27,500 nt of DNA from Prorocentrum cordatum (GCA_963575745.1 CAUYUJ010015264.1:77501-105000); one strand, 5' to 3'. Positions 8,735 through 17,375 are shown, counted from the stretch's first letter. Program-made: numbers and translations. The notes: a model not told the origin generated them from the letters alone.

Positions 8735-9015
8735 TCGACGCCCTCCTCGTCCCCCTCGCCCTCCTCCTCCTCCCCCTCCTCCTCCTCCTCCTCCTCCTCC
8801 TCCTCCTCCTCCTCCTCCTCCTCATCCCCTTCTCCTTCCCCTCCTCCTCCTCCTCCTCCTCCTCCTCCTCCTCCTCCATCTCCTCCATCTCCTCCTCCTC
8901 CTCCTCCTCCTCCTCCTCCGCCTCCTCCTCCTCCCTCCTCTTCCTGCTCCGTCTGCACTTTTTTGTGTTGCTGCTCTCTCTCTCTCTCTCACTCTCTCTC
9001 TTTCGCTCTCTGTCT
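8735..9015. repeat. (CTC)n tract followed by (CT)n
   Basis: CTC triplets dominate from 8735 to about 8945, with CATCTC interruptions near 8877-8890. A CT dinucleotide run follows at about 8974-9004. The purine strand is the minus strand here, opposite to the other GGA tracts. Confidence 0.97.
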
Positions 9016-9235
9016 CCCCTCCTGGCTGCCGAATCTCATGAAGACCGAGGCGTTCCGCGCAGCAACGGCCAGGGGAGAGAGGCAAGCTCCGCTTGCATCT
9101 CCTGCTACTCCTTCGCCGCCTGTTGCTTACAGGCGGCCCGGATCAGTAGGTCGACCCTGCCAGCTCAAGGATACCCTTGTGTCCTGTGCCTCTCGACGCG
9201 TGCATTCTTACTCTCCTATGGCGATGTGGCCTTCG

Positions 9236-9300
9236 GAAGGGTCTTGTGTCCTCTCGCGGGTCCTCTCCAATCAAGTTCGACTGTTATCATCCTGCTGCTC
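9236..9300 (+). repeat. Dispersed repeat family 2, copy 2
   Basis: Partner of 6886-6960; the shared words are CTTGTGTCCT, a CGCG-CCTCTCC block and TCGACTGTTATCA. The surrounding 9016-9488 stretch contains nothing else I can name. Confidence 0.55.
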
Positions 9301-9488
9301 GTTCTCCCGTTCTTCCTCTTGCGAATCCCACATCGTCGAGCGACTCCGTCTCGCGCCCATTGCGGCTTGACGGGTACCACTCGGAGCCCTCCGGCCGCCG
9401 CGCGCGGGGGATTTCAGACGGCAGCAAGAAGCCCCGCCAGTGTCATGCTCGTCCTCCTCATCCTTCCCCTCCTTCACCTCCACCTCCT

Positions 9489-9627
9489 GATGCATACTTA
9501 CGCAGGACTGAAGATGTTCCTCTTGAGATGCAAACGGCGAAGATGAGTCGGAAGTGAATGACTTCAAGCCGTCGTTCTGGGCCCAAGGGAGGAAACAAAC
9601 AACTTTCGTCCTGGGGATGTAGTCTCC
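9489..9627 (-). pseudogene. Relic of unknown protein family X, internally deleted (copy A)
   Basis: Read on the minus strand, DYIPRTKV... PWAQNDGLKS (plus about 9570-9625) matches YYIPGTKV... SWARNDGVKS of the 25161-25661 copy. Further on, a different minus frame gives ISRGTSSVLRKYAS (plus about 9489-9530), matching FTSRGTSFVLRKYRS. Between these blocks this copy has 29 bp where the other has 177 bp: a net loss of 148 bp that also shifts the frame. DNA words such as CTACATCCCC, GGACGAAAGTT, TTGGGCCC, GAACGACGG and TCAAGAGGAACATC are shared. Clearly dead; function unknown. Confidence 0.7.
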
Positions 9628-9886
9628 GAGCGAAGTGGGAGGAGCGGTTGCGAGTGCGACGACGACATCGATTCCTCCTTCGACGATCCGTCTTCTTGCG
9701 GCCAGATCGTCATGGTCGTCGGTCGTCGTCGTCGGAGGCCGAGGTGAAGGCGAGGGGGTGTGCCGAGGAGGCCCCCTCATGACTCGCGGGGGGTGGGGGC
9801 TGGCCGCGGGGCTGGGCCACGAGGCCCAGAACTATGCGCCACCACCTCCTCCCTCGCCCCGATGCCTCTCCCATGACGGGAATAGG

Positions 9887-10050
9887 ATTCGGTCGGGCAC
9901 GTCCCTCTACAGGAGGAATATTCAAAGATTGTCAAGAACACTCTGGGAACGAGTTTCTGAACACGTCTGACTGTTCTTGACTGCGTTCTGGCTGTGCGCT
10001 CGACTTCTCTCCTCCAGAATCCGCCTGTGGGAGGACTCGCCCGACCTGCG
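9887..10050. mobile_element. MITE-like element, family M, copy 1 (164 bp)
   Basis: The left end ATTCGGTCGGGCACGTCC and the reverse complement of the right end, CGCAGGTCGGGCGAGTCC, form a terminal inverted repeat sharing GGTCGGGC..GTCC. The flanks are AATAGG (9881-9886) and AAGAGG (10051-10056), a 5/6 match that fits a decayed 6-bp target duplication. The first 40 bp (CTCTACAGGAGGAA then TTCAAA) and the last 40 bp both align with copy 2 at 10653-10804, so this is a second full-length member. It has no coding capacity and would depend on a transposase elsewhere. Confidence 0.75.
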
Positions 10051-10359
10051 AAGAGGAAGAGAGGGGTCGATGGGGGCAGAGGGGGATGGAGGTGGTCGGT
10101 GGCCTCTCCGTGGGTGGCGGCCGGCGGTGGCGCACTGCGGCGGTGGCGCGCTGCGGCGGCGGCGGCTGCTGGCGCCCACGGGGCGCAGTCCAGGACGCCG
10201 TCCAGAACCAACAAACCCCGACAAGATTGTTTAAACAGGATTGCGGATGGGCTCTGGCCAAAGCTTTTGTCGTTGTCGGGGCAACGAGCCAGAGGCCGCA
10301 TCCCTCCTTAATTCATATCTTTTTCGCTTCGCGAATTGACCATTCCCATTCCCATTCCT

Positions 10360-10600
10360 CCCTCCCTCCCGCCCGTTCTCCACCGTTCTCCCGCCCTTTC
10401 TCCCACCGGCTCCCTCTCTCCCGCACTCCCCCCCGCCCCCCTTACAACTCTCTTCCTCCATCCCAGCGTCTCCCTCTAGGTACCTCGCTCGCCCCCTCCC
10501 TTCTCCCCTTCTGAGTGCATTGTAGTGACGCGGTGTCCGGTCTCCCCCCAGAGGAGGGCCCGCCCCTCCTCACCAGAGGAGGGCCGGGGGAGGGAGCAAG
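10360..10600. other. No supported gene; CCTCCC-rich then purine-rich DNA
   Basis: The sequence is TCCCTCCC/CTCTCCC-like to about 10510, then a stretch with GAGGAGGGCC repeated at 10551 and 10573 (CCAGAGGAGGGCC twice, 22 bp apart). No recognisable protein. Confidence 0.5.
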
Positions 10601-10652
10601 CGGCCGGAGCGAGGGAGACGGAGCGAGGAAGCGGGTGGGGGAGGGATGGAGG

Positions 10653-10804
10653 GTTAGGTCGGGCCTGTCACTCTACAGGAGGAAAGTTCAAACATGGTCA
10701 GCAAAAATATGGAGACGATGTTTCTAGCATCCTTCGATGATTTTGGAGCATGTGTTGACTATTTCTCCATTTTCGCCCAAAATGGGGGACATGCCCGACC
10801 TAAC
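10653..10804. mobile_element. MITE-like element, family M, copy 2 (152 bp)
   Basis: The left terminus GTTAGGTCGGGCCTGTC (10653-10669) is the reverse complement of the right terminus GACATGCCCGACCTAAC (10788-10804) at 16 of 17 positions. Perfect 6-bp direct duplications TGGAGG flank it at 10647-10652 and 10805-10810. Subterminal inverted words also occur (ATATGGAGA near 10710, TTCTCCAT near 10763). The interior is AT-richer than its surroundings, as expected for an inserted foreign piece. Small size and lack of an ORF make it a non-autonomous DNA transposon. Its superfamily is uncertain: 6-bp duplications are unusual among the common cut-and-paste groups. Confidence 0.85.
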
Positions 10805-10904
10805 TGGAGGGTCACGGATGGGACTCCGAGTGGCCTTCAGGTGGTGCAGATGGCCAAGTATTTGACCACCGTCTACGTCAGGCGCGGCCCCGCCTGCTCC
10901 TACA

Positions 10905-11170
10905 GGCCCCCCTCTCCTGCTCCTCTGCTCCCCGGTCTTCCCTCTCCCCCTCCTCCCGCTCTCCCGTATGCCCCCCCCTCCTCGCCCTGCTCGCTCGTCT
11001 CTCGCGTCTCCCTGCCCGTCCCCCCCCCCCCTCCTCCGCCTCTTCCTCTGCTCCCCGGTCTTCCCTCTCCACCTCCTCCCGCTCTCCCGTGTGCCCCCCC
11101 TCCTCGCCCTTCCTCACTCGTCTCTCCCGTTTCCCTGCCCGTCCCCCCCCCCTCTCCGCCTCTTCCCCGC
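10905..11170. repeat. 123-bp tandem duplication, C-rich
   Basis: CCTCTGCTCCCCGGTCTTCC begins at 10922 and again at 11045, 123 bp apart. The following CCTCTCC, CTCCCGCTCTCCCGTatGCCCCCC and CTCGTCTCTC... TCCCTGCCCGTCC blocks are retained in both copies. The period equals 41 codons, so a proline-rich frame (LPGLPSPPPPALP) stays open. I judge it a duplication in simple sequence and not a gene. Confidence 0.85.
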
Positions 11171-11299
11171 CCGGCCGCCTCTCCTCCGCCCGGGTGTCCC
11201 GGGCCTCCAGCTCGGGCCTTGGCCTCCTTGGGCCCCGCGGGGCCGTCCAGGCGCACCCGCGACGAAGAGAGCAGGTCCCCGCGGGAGCAAAGGGCGCCC

Positions 11300-11436
11300 T
11301 CGAGGGCGCGAAGTTCTTCGCGCTTCGCGCTTCGCGGTTCGGCTCCGATTCCCCCTCGTCCTCCTCTCCTCCCCTGGGAGGCGGCGCGAGAGCGCGAAGT
11401 TATTCGAGCTTCGCGCAGCGCGAAGCGCGAAGTTCG
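11300..11436. repeat. GCGCGAAG / CTTCGCGC inverted-repeat cluster
   Basis: GCGAAGTTCTTCGCGCTTCGCGCTTCGCGG near 11309-11338 and CGAGCTTCGCGCAGCGCGAAGCGCGAAGTTCGG near 11407-11436 contain several perfect complementary words. They could pair with each other over about 100 bp or form local hairpins. The same words appear near 2054 and 2111. Confidence 0.7.
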
Positions 11437-11644
11437 GAGCCCTCGGGGAAGGGGTCGAGAGCTCTCGGGACCCCGCACGGCGTCGCACGCCCAGGGAAGC
11501 GCCGGAGAGGCTGGGCTTCGAGGAGCGAGGGTGAGGGGCTCCGAGACCGCTCGTTGGCCCCAGCCTGGGCCCAGAGGGGGCACCCGCCGGGGCGAGATCG
11601 GGGGGGGGGGGAGATAGGCTGAGGGGAAGCATGCTGCCAAATCC

Positions 11645-11765
11645 TTCCCCGATGTCCAAACAGTGCTTCAAACGTGTCTTCAGTGTGTAAAAAACATGTT
11701 CGAATCGTGTTTGGAACATGTCTTACACGTGTTGAATACAGGTTCGATTCAGTGCAAGAGTTGTT
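11645..11765. repeat. Degenerate AACATGTT / ACACGTGTT tandem field
   Basis: Words AAACGTGTCTTCAGTGTG, AAACATGTTCGAATCGTGTTTG, GAACATGTCTTACACGTGTTGAA and ACAGGTTCGATTCAG recur at about 20-bp spacing. The sequence is lower in GC than its flanks and rich in the hexamer palindromes ACATGT and CACGTG. Confidence 0.6.
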
Positions 11766-11780
11766 AGGGTGTCCACTGTC

Positions 11781-12194
11781 ATGGCATCCACAAGTGCAGT
11801 GGAAGCCCGTCCGCCCGCTCCTCGCCAGTGGGGGCCCGGCAGCTCTCCCCGCACGGGCACGAGCGGCTTTTCAGTATCGGGGGCCGATATGGCCGACCTC
11901 TCGGCGATCTCTCGGCGGGGTATCGCCGATTCCAGCTCGATGCCCAGGGTGATGCGGAGGAGGAGTGAGGGGGAGGAAGGGCGAGGAGGACGAGGAGGAG
12001 GAGGTGGAGCGAGGAGGACGAAGAGGAGGACGACTGTGGCAGCAACAACTGCAGCATCAAAACCAACAACCACAATAATAAGATCAGCAACAGTAACATT
12101 AACATTAACAGTAACAGTAACATTTCCAGTAACAACAACACCACCAACAACAAACAGCACCAATAACAACAGCAACAGCAACACAAACACCTAA
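11781..12194 (+). CDS. Open frame, unknown, in phase with the downstream polyQ frame
   Basis: From ATG 11781 the frame runs to TAA 12192-12194 (137 codons). The first 60 residues (MASTSAVEARPPAPRQWGPG, then ADMADLSAISRRGIADSS) have mixed composition. After that it becomes arginine/glycine-rich and then a T/N/S-rich tail from the ACA/AAC repeat. It is in the same phase as 12225-12698, separated only by a CAA-type tract with two TAA codons. I recognise no domain. Low complexity over half its length makes it doubtful. Confidence 0.25.
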   Translation: MASTSAVEARPPAPRQWGPGSSPRTGTSGFSVSGADMADLSAISRRGIADSSSMPRVMRRRSEGEEGRGGRGGGGGARRTKRRTTVAATTAASKPTTTIIRSATVTLTLTVTVTFPVTTTPPTTNSTNNNSNSNTNT

Positions 12195-12360
12195 CAGCAA
12201 CAACCACAACAACAACAACAATAACAACAACAAGGACAACAACAACAACAACAACAACAGCAACAACACCACCAACAACAACAGCAACAGCAACAGCAAC
12301 AACAACAGCAGCAGCAGCAACAACAACAGCAGCAGCAGCAACAGCAGCAACGACAACAAC
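12195..12360. repeat. (CAA)n/(CAG)n microsatellite
   Basis: Irregular CAA, CAG and CCA triplets run for about 160 bp, first AAC/CAA-rich and then CAG-rich. This supplies the polyQ run of the overlapping open frame. Confidence 0.95.
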
Positions 12361-12698
12361 TGCGACAACAAGAACGAAGACGACCTCCCTCCCCCTCCCC
12401 TCCCCCTGCCGCGAGTGGCTGGCAGTCCAGCTCCACCGCGTCCACGTCCAACGAGCCTGGCCCAGACGTGGCCGACTACCCGTACGACACCGTGCCGAAC
12501 AAGGCGTTCGGGAGGGCCAGGGACGACCCCGACGACGAGGACGGCGAAGGCGACGGCGATCACGGTAACAGCGACAGCGACAGCGACGGCGATGGCGGCG
12601 GCGACAGTGACGGTGACGGCGACGGCGACGGCCACGGCCACGGCCACGGCCACGGCCACGGCCACGGCGACGACGACGACGATGACGGGAGAGAGTGA
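12225..12698 (+). CDS. PolyQ to acidic D/G/H open frame, no in-frame start (possible terminal exon)
   Basis: After TAA 12222-12224 the frame is open for 157 codons to TGA 12696-12698. It begins with a long Q run encoded by mixed CAA and CAG, passes through [18 protein letters not shown] and [20 protein letters not shown], then [17 protein letters not shown]. It ends in repeats of DSD, GDGD and GHGH and a final DDDDDDGRE. The unbiased middle part (about 12360-12540) with strong G/C third positions is the only reason to consider coding. No ATG precedes it in frame, so it would need splicing. A CAA-tract origin with TAA from C-to-T change explains the upstream stops. Confidence 0.35.
   Translation, partial: QQQGQQQQQQQQQQHHQQQQQQQQQQQQQQQQQQQQQQQQQQRQQLRQQERRRPPSPSPPPAASGWQSSSTASTSNEPGPDVADYPYDTVPNKAFGRARDDPDDEDGEGDGDHGNSDSDSDGDGGGDSDGDGDGDGHGHGHGHGHGHGDDDDDDGRE
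12540..12690. repeat. GACGGC / CACGGC hexanucleotide repeat
   Basis: GACGGCGAC-type units give way to about six GGCCAC (CACGGC) units near 12630-12667, then GACGAC triplets. It overlaps the 3' end of the acidic open frame. Confidence 0.95.
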
Positions 12699-12699
12699 G

Positions 12700-13224
12700 A
12701 GAGTGAGAGAGTTTTCCTCTTGCGTGTGCATGCTTCGAGGGTTTGGTATTTGGGAGAGCGTGAACAAGGGAGGGGGGAGGGATTTTGGGAGGCAGGGGGG
12801 ACAGTAAAAGTACGTTATCGATTTAGATAGACACACATGTGTATGTATGGTTAGCCGCCCCCCAAAAAAACAAAACGAACAACACCCTCCGAACCACCAA
12901 CACAACAACGCGAAGCATTCACTCATCGTTTTCTGTTCCCCTTCCTCATCCTCCTCCTCCTCCTCTTGCTCCCCATCCCTTGCAAACCACCACCAACAAA
13001 AAACAGCACATCAAGATAACAACCTGACACAATGTGGTGCTTTCTGACAGACATGCTTCCGAACAAATGTTTGTTCCCAACCATCTTGTAGTGCTGGGTC
13101 CTCGTTTTGAAGAGACTGCGCCCCGCGTCTCCTCTCCTCTTCTCTCCTTCCTCCTCCCTCCCCCTCTCTCCTCCCATCCCTGCCTCTGCTCCCCGCGTGC
13201 CCACCATTTTGGCGCACCCCTCAC
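12700..13224. other. No supported gene
   Basis: Mixed low-complexity DNA: (GAGAGT)n near 12692, CACACATGTGTATGTATG near 12831, an A-run at 12864, CTCCTCCTC near 12950 and CCTCCCTCC near 13150. Short frames in every phase are not convincing. Confidence 0.5.
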
Positions 13225-13990
13225 ACGATTCGTCGCCCCATAGGGAGCTGCACCGAAGGCCCCAGTGGCACAGACCGCACGCGTCCCCGCCACCCAGTTC
13301 GGAACACCCTCACTCGTTCCGTAGTTCCCCGCCACCTGTATCGGTGCACCTTCTCAAGCTTCGTGGCCCCATAGGGAGCTGCACCGAAGGCCCCAGTGGT
13401 GCAGCCTGCATGCGTCACTGCCACCCATGTCGGCACACCACTCACACGTTGCGTTTCTCCCCGCCTCCTCACTTTCACAAGCGTCGTGGCCCCATAGGGA
13501 GCTGCACAGAGGGCCCCAGTGGCGCAGCCCGCATGCGTCCCCGCCACCCATGTCGGCACACCCCTCGCACATTTGGTCAGGGGGGACGCGTCCCGCGCCA
13601 CCCAGCACGGCGCTTCGTGGCCCGACAGGGGGCCCCACCGAAGGCCCCTGTGGTTGTGGCCGTGCGCGTCCGGAGCCACCCAGCGCGGCGCGTCGCGGCC
13701 CCGTGGGGAGCTCCACCGAAGGCCCTTGTGGGCGTGAGCGCATGAGCCCGCGTCACCTGGCACAGCGCTTCGCGGTCCTACCGGGAGCCCCACCGAAGGC
13801 CCCAGGGGCTGCGACCACATGCCCCCCCCGCCCAAGTCGGCGCGCCCCTCGCGCGCTTCGTGGCCCCACGGGGAGCTCCACCGAAGGCCCCAGTGGCAGC
13901 GCCCGCATGCGCCCCCGCCCCACTTAGGCACGCCCTCCACATGCCTCGCGCCCCCGCGAGGAGCTCCACAGGAGGCGATGCCCACAACGG
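13225..13990. repeat. Degenerate satellite: 124-133 bp units grading into 75-90 bp units
   Basis: The anchor GTGGCCCCATAGGGAGCTGCACCGAAGGCCCC appears near 13231, 13364, 13487, 13617, 13696, 13770, 13859 and 13945, with substitutions. The first three units also hold CCGCATGCGTCCCCGCCACCCATGTCGGCACACC. Later units are shorter and lack part of it. Frames stay open on both strands (minus WVAGTHAGCATGALCAAPYG) because of base composition. I see no evidence for a gene. Confidence 0.9.
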
Positions 13991-14309
13991 CGACAATCAC
14001 AACCGCATAGGGTTGGGACCTTCGCCAGGATGATTGTGCTGCCGCGGTTTCTGTTGGAGGGGGGTCCAGATGGTTTTCCACGGCGGGGAAGAGGAGGGGG
14101 CGGAAGGGCGCGCGTTGCCCCCGATCGCGGGCGGGTAGCGCTTCTGGCCCTCATCCACACTAGCCGATGGCGTCGGCTCGGCAAGGCAGCGAGGGCGACG
14201 CCGCGGGTTCTAAGCGCGCGCACGAACCATCGCGACTTCGAAATGCGAGGGCCGCATGTGGGGGTGATTCCTTGTTTGTTTTTTGTTCAACTGCTTAACT
14301 TTCTTTACT

Positions 14310-14720
14310 GTGCAGCTGCGTCCCCTGTTCTTCTGGGCGCCCTGCAACGCTGGCGTCCTTGGGGCCGCCCTGGACGCCGATTTTTTTTTGTTTGTTGAGT
14401 TGTCTGCGCTTTGGCGCTGCAGCGCCTTCGTTGCATCGCCACCTCTGCGTCGCCGCGGGTTCTCCTGAGCCCCTTTCAGCTGTGCATCTGCCTCTGTCCC
14501 CGCGCGCAGGCGGGAATGGAGCAAGCGTGCGCCCTCTTACCCTGCGTTGAACCAGCGCGCGCGGGCGGGCATTGTACTCGTCGTTGTGGTCGCTGCTGGT
14601 GGCCCTTCTCACCAACCGTCGACTCCGCTGCGTTCTGGAGTTCAAAACGCCGATGCGCCCTCGTCATTTGCGCTTTTCGCATCCACGAGGGCGCCCCCAG
14701 TGTCGTTGCAGAAGATGCCG
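14310..14720 (+). repeat. Diverged duplication, left arm
   Basis: TGCGTCCCCTGTTCTTCTGG... CTGCAACGCTGGCGTCC (14319) matches TGCGTTCCCTGTTCCTCTGG... CTGAAACGCGGGCGTCC at 15107. Farther on, GCGCGCGCGGGCGGGC (14560), CACCAACCGTCG (14611) and GCGCTTTTCGCATCCACGAGGGCGCCC (14668) match 15265, 15316 and 15373 in order. The offsets drift from about 788 to 705 bp, so indels have accumulated. Confidence 0.75.
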
Positions 14721-14880
14721 GCGTTCCCCGCTGCCCCCGCACTGCGGCAGGTTGCTGCGCCCCCCCCCCCCTGCCGAGCCGGCGCCCCTGTTCCCCGCCG
14801 CCGCCGAGGGCCGCACTCCGTAGCGAGGGCCGCATTGCGGGGTTGAGAAGTCCGCTTATTTTGTGTGCAAATAAAATGAG

Positions 14881-15066
14881 CACATCTTCAATGAAAAGGA
14901 CAGGAGGCGCATCGAGCTGGTGGTGGCGTTGTTCTACACGACCTACTGAGAGAATGACGCCCGCCTCTACGACATCTTCGAGAAACGCGGAGAGCCGCCC
15001 GAGAACCTCTTCTGGCTCATGCCGAGCTTCATGGCGAAGATGCTGAAGCTTGCCATGTTTTTTGTG
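14881..15066 (+). pseudogene. Exon-like segment of an unrecognised protein with one in-frame TGA
   Basis: The frame gives dense, non-repetitive protein: HIFNEKDRRRIELVVALFYTTY, then TGA (14947-14949), then ENDARLYDIFEKRGEPPENL and FWLMPSFMAKMLKLAMFF. An AG precedes it (ATGAG, 14879-14880) and a good donor GTAAGC starts at 15066, so it looks like an internal exon. Alternatively the frame simply ends at TAA 15067. Charged and aromatic residues and G/C third positions are typical of coding DNA on both sides of the TGA. I recognise no family. One stop in otherwise clean sequence suggests a young pseudogene, a read-through case or a sequencing error. Confidence 0.6.
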
Positions 15067-15099
15067 TAAGCAACAAGACGATTCCTGCTCTCCTAATAA

Positions 15100-15420
15100 A
15101 TCCGTGCGTTCCCTGTTCCTCTGGGTGCTCTGAAACGCGGGCGTCCTCGACGGCGCCTCGAAACGCTGATCACTGCTGCGTCGTTGTAGGTTCGCCTCTG
15201 CCTCTTCGGCCTCGCGCCTGCCCGTGTCGCAGCTGCCTCCGCATTCCCTGTTCCCCCCGCAGAATGCCGGCGCGCGCGGGCGGGGGTGGCAGTCGCCGCC
15301 GTCGTCGTACTTTCGCCACCCGTCGGATTTTTTGTTTCATGGATGTCCAGAGCGCGAATGTTTCCACCTCGCTAGCGCGTTTCGCTTCGCCGAGGGCACC
15401 CTGCAAAATGACGCTTCTTG
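15100..15420 (+). repeat. Diverged duplication, right arm
   Basis: This is the counterpart of 14310-14720, in the same orientation. The two arms bracket the exon-like segment at 14881-15066. Two polyadenylation-like words lie in the interval (AATAAA at 14870, AATAAA at 15095). Confidence 0.75.
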
Positions 15421-15439
15421 TTGCGACGGAAGACGTAAT

Positions 15440-16030
15440 ATGCTCTCACTGATTATGCGTTGCGGTCTGCTCGCCGTCGCCTCCGCTGCCCCGCCGTCGC
15501 CCGTGTCCCCGCCGTCTCCGCCGGGCGTCTCTTCCTCGAGCGGGCGCCGCGTTCCCTGGCGGTTGCCGCGTGGTCGCGCTCCCGCAGCGGGCCCCCGGCA
15601 GCTTCTTCGAGCCGCCCCGTGAGACACGAAAGCGGGAGGTTTCCCCCGACCCCCCGAGCGGCCCAGGCCCTTCGGCAGCAGTTCCTGGTCGCGCGCGCCA
15701 AAGCAGGAGCGGCGCCGCGCGCTCCAGGCCGGGGCGGCCCTCGCGGCGGCGGCCGCCTCGGCCTCCGCGGAAGCCACGTCTCTCTCCTGCAGTGGGCCAG
15801 CTGCTCCTTCGAGGCCCGCGCCCGATCTCGCCGCTGGCGCGGCCGCGACGCAGCAGAGCGAACGGTGGCAGCCGGAGGCGCGGGCGGACCCAGGGCGTCT
15901 GCGGTTGCTGCCGTCGCGGCCGTCTTCGGGAGCGCTGAGATGGGCTCAGTGCAAACGGGGGTCAGCCACGGCACCGGATCCTGCAGGATCCTGCGAAGAC
16001 CCCCTCTGGCTGACCCGGGTTAGCGAGCCG
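15440..16030. other. GC-rich island open in many frames; coding status unresolved
   Basis: Composition is strongly G/C and at least five of six frames are open for 100 codons or more, so ORF length is uninformative. Candidate peptides include RAAQALRQQFLVARAKAG (plus) and ALQAGAALAAAAASASAEAT (another plus frame). None matches a family I know. It may hold an alanine/arginine-rich exon or be a GC island. Confidence 0.3.
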
Positions 16031-16165
16031 CTCGTGGCCGCGAGGCGGCCGCACATATTGGCCGACCCGGGTTTGCGAAGACCTGCGTTGCAGTTTTGTC
16101 TCCTGCATTGCAGTTTTTGGATTTTTGCTGACCTGGGTCTGACCCGGGTCAGAAGACCCCCGACG
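16000..16165. repeat. GACCCGGGTT-type tandem words
   Basis: GCTGACCCGGGTTAGCGA (16008), GCCGACCCGGGTTTGCGAAGACC (16061) and GCTGACCTGGGTCTGACCCGGGTCAGAAGACC (16128) recur about 53-70 bp apart. The palindrome GACCCGGGTC is the core. TGCGTTGCAG/TGCATTGCAG is duplicated between the second and third. Confidence 0.65.
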
Positions 16166-16397
16166 TCTGCGGTGGCGTTGTTTCTCTTGCGCTTACGGAC
16201 GAGAGGAACATGGAGTTGGTAGACAGCATGTTCTGTGTCCTGTAGATTCTTGTTTCCCTGGTGCCGTTGCTTCCCTTTTCGTCTTCGGCCGAGAGAAAAG
16301 TGCGGTTTCTCTCCTGGCTCCCAGCGTTCCGCGGCGGCGCGCTGATGCCGCTCAACCTGAGCGAACAGGCGCGGCAATGCGCTTAGTTGGTGCTCTC

Positions 16398-16470
16398 GTT
16401 GAAAGAGAGAGAGAGAGAGAGAGAGAGAAAGGGATAGAAAGAGAGAGAGAGAGATCAAACAAACAAACAT
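16398..16470. repeat. (GA)n with trailing (AAAC)n
   Basis: GAGA dinucleotides at about 16400-16428 and 16440-16454 are interrupted by AAGGGATAGA, then three CAAA/AAAC tetranucleotides follow. Confidence 0.95.
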
Positions 16471-16979
16471 ATCATGCGTTTCATCGAGGTTTGTTGCTCC
16501 AGTTTTGCGATTTGCCGCGGTAGCAGCTTCTGGAACTACGGTTTGTTATTCAGCTTGGCTGTCGTGTTTTTGGCCGTCGTAATATTTTGCTCGCGAAGGT
16601 TGCCTTGCTGGAGTTTCAGAACGAGCTGCCAGGTGCCCTTTGCAGGATGGACCACGCGTTCTATAAGAGCGAAAAAATACGGAGAAGGGCCTTGAGCACG
16701 CAGGCGTTGAGGGCTGAGGGAACACGCAAGCAATACAGGTAGACAGTGCGAGTCGGGGACCTCGTTCTCTTCGTCCTCTCGGCCCCACCCACCCCCCCTC
16801 TCCCTCTCCCGCCCCCTTCTCCCTCCCCCCCGTTTCCTACCCCATACTCCTCTTCTCACACCTGCTGCGAGCGGGTTCCAAGACAGAGGACGCGGGAGCA
16901 GGATGACGAGGGGCGAAGTAATTGAAGTTGGGAGGGGGGAGCAAGAGTGGATGAGGAAGATGGGGGGGCGACGTGAAGG

Positions 16980-17160
16980 GGGTTTTGATTCGGCTGGCGT
17001 TCAACCGATTGGCTTGCTATCGAGTTGAAGTGCAATCGATGTGATCGCACTCGACTGGTGTTCAATCGGTTGGCGTGTGATCGTCTGCGTTGCAACCAGT
17101 TGGACTGCAATCGGATGGGGAGCAATCGATTGGGTTGCAATCGGCGGAACGGCGACTAGC
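16980..17160. repeat. Degenerate about 20-bp TGCAATCGGTTGG repeat
   Basis: Units such as GTTCAACCGATTGGCTTGC, GTTCAATCGGTTGGCGTG, TGCAACCAGTTGGACTGC, AATCGGATGGGGAGC and AATCGATTGGGTTGC repeat roughly every 19-21 bp. The repeats end before the GGAGGAGGAATAAC phrase at 17168. Confidence 0.8.
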
Positions 17161-17342
17161 TGAATAGCAGGAGGAGGAATAACAGCAGGATAATGGAAGA
17201 GAGTGGGGATGAAGAGGATGCCATCCCAGTCCTTCCTTCGTTCGAGGGGGTGCTCGGGGGCGATCCTATATATAGAAAAACATGATACGATAGTAGAAAG
17301 ACATGTTTACATAAATACATATGCATGTGCTTACACTCAAAG

Positions 17343-17375
17343 ATGCAAACACATATGTCTATACATGTGGATTGT
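17343..17375 (+). repeat. Direct repeat, copy 1 (partner 17514)
   Basis: ATGCAAACACATATGTCTATACATGTGGAT recurs at 17514 with one substitution (TCTA to TATA), 171 bp away. A (GAC)n microsatellite at about 17436-17470 lies between the copies. Both copies sit in AT-richer islands full of ACATA/ATGTG words. Confidence 0.85.

Noticed and set aside
11738-11752. GGTTCGATTC, resembling a tRNA B box
   Set aside because: No A box at the right distance and no cloverleaf could be drawn; it belongs to the degenerate tandem field.
12192-12224. TAA read as glutamine (ciliate-type code)
   Set aside because: Both TAA codons lie in a CAA repeat where C-to-T change explains them; nothing else in the window suggests a variant code.
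12105-12926. Minus-strand 273-codon frame with long V/A/L runs, looking like a membrane protein
   Set aside because: The hydrophobic runs are the antisense of GAC/GGC and CAA/CAG repeats; signature membrane features are absent outside them.
13204-13213. CCATTTTGGC, matching the core of the dinoflagellate spliced leader
   Set aside because: Only ten bases match and the flanks do not fit. One such match in a window this size is not surprising, and no coding sequence follows.
14947-14949. TGA as a selenocysteine codon
   Set aside because: No SECIS-like structure was found by eye and no homologue is known; a nonsense change is simpler.
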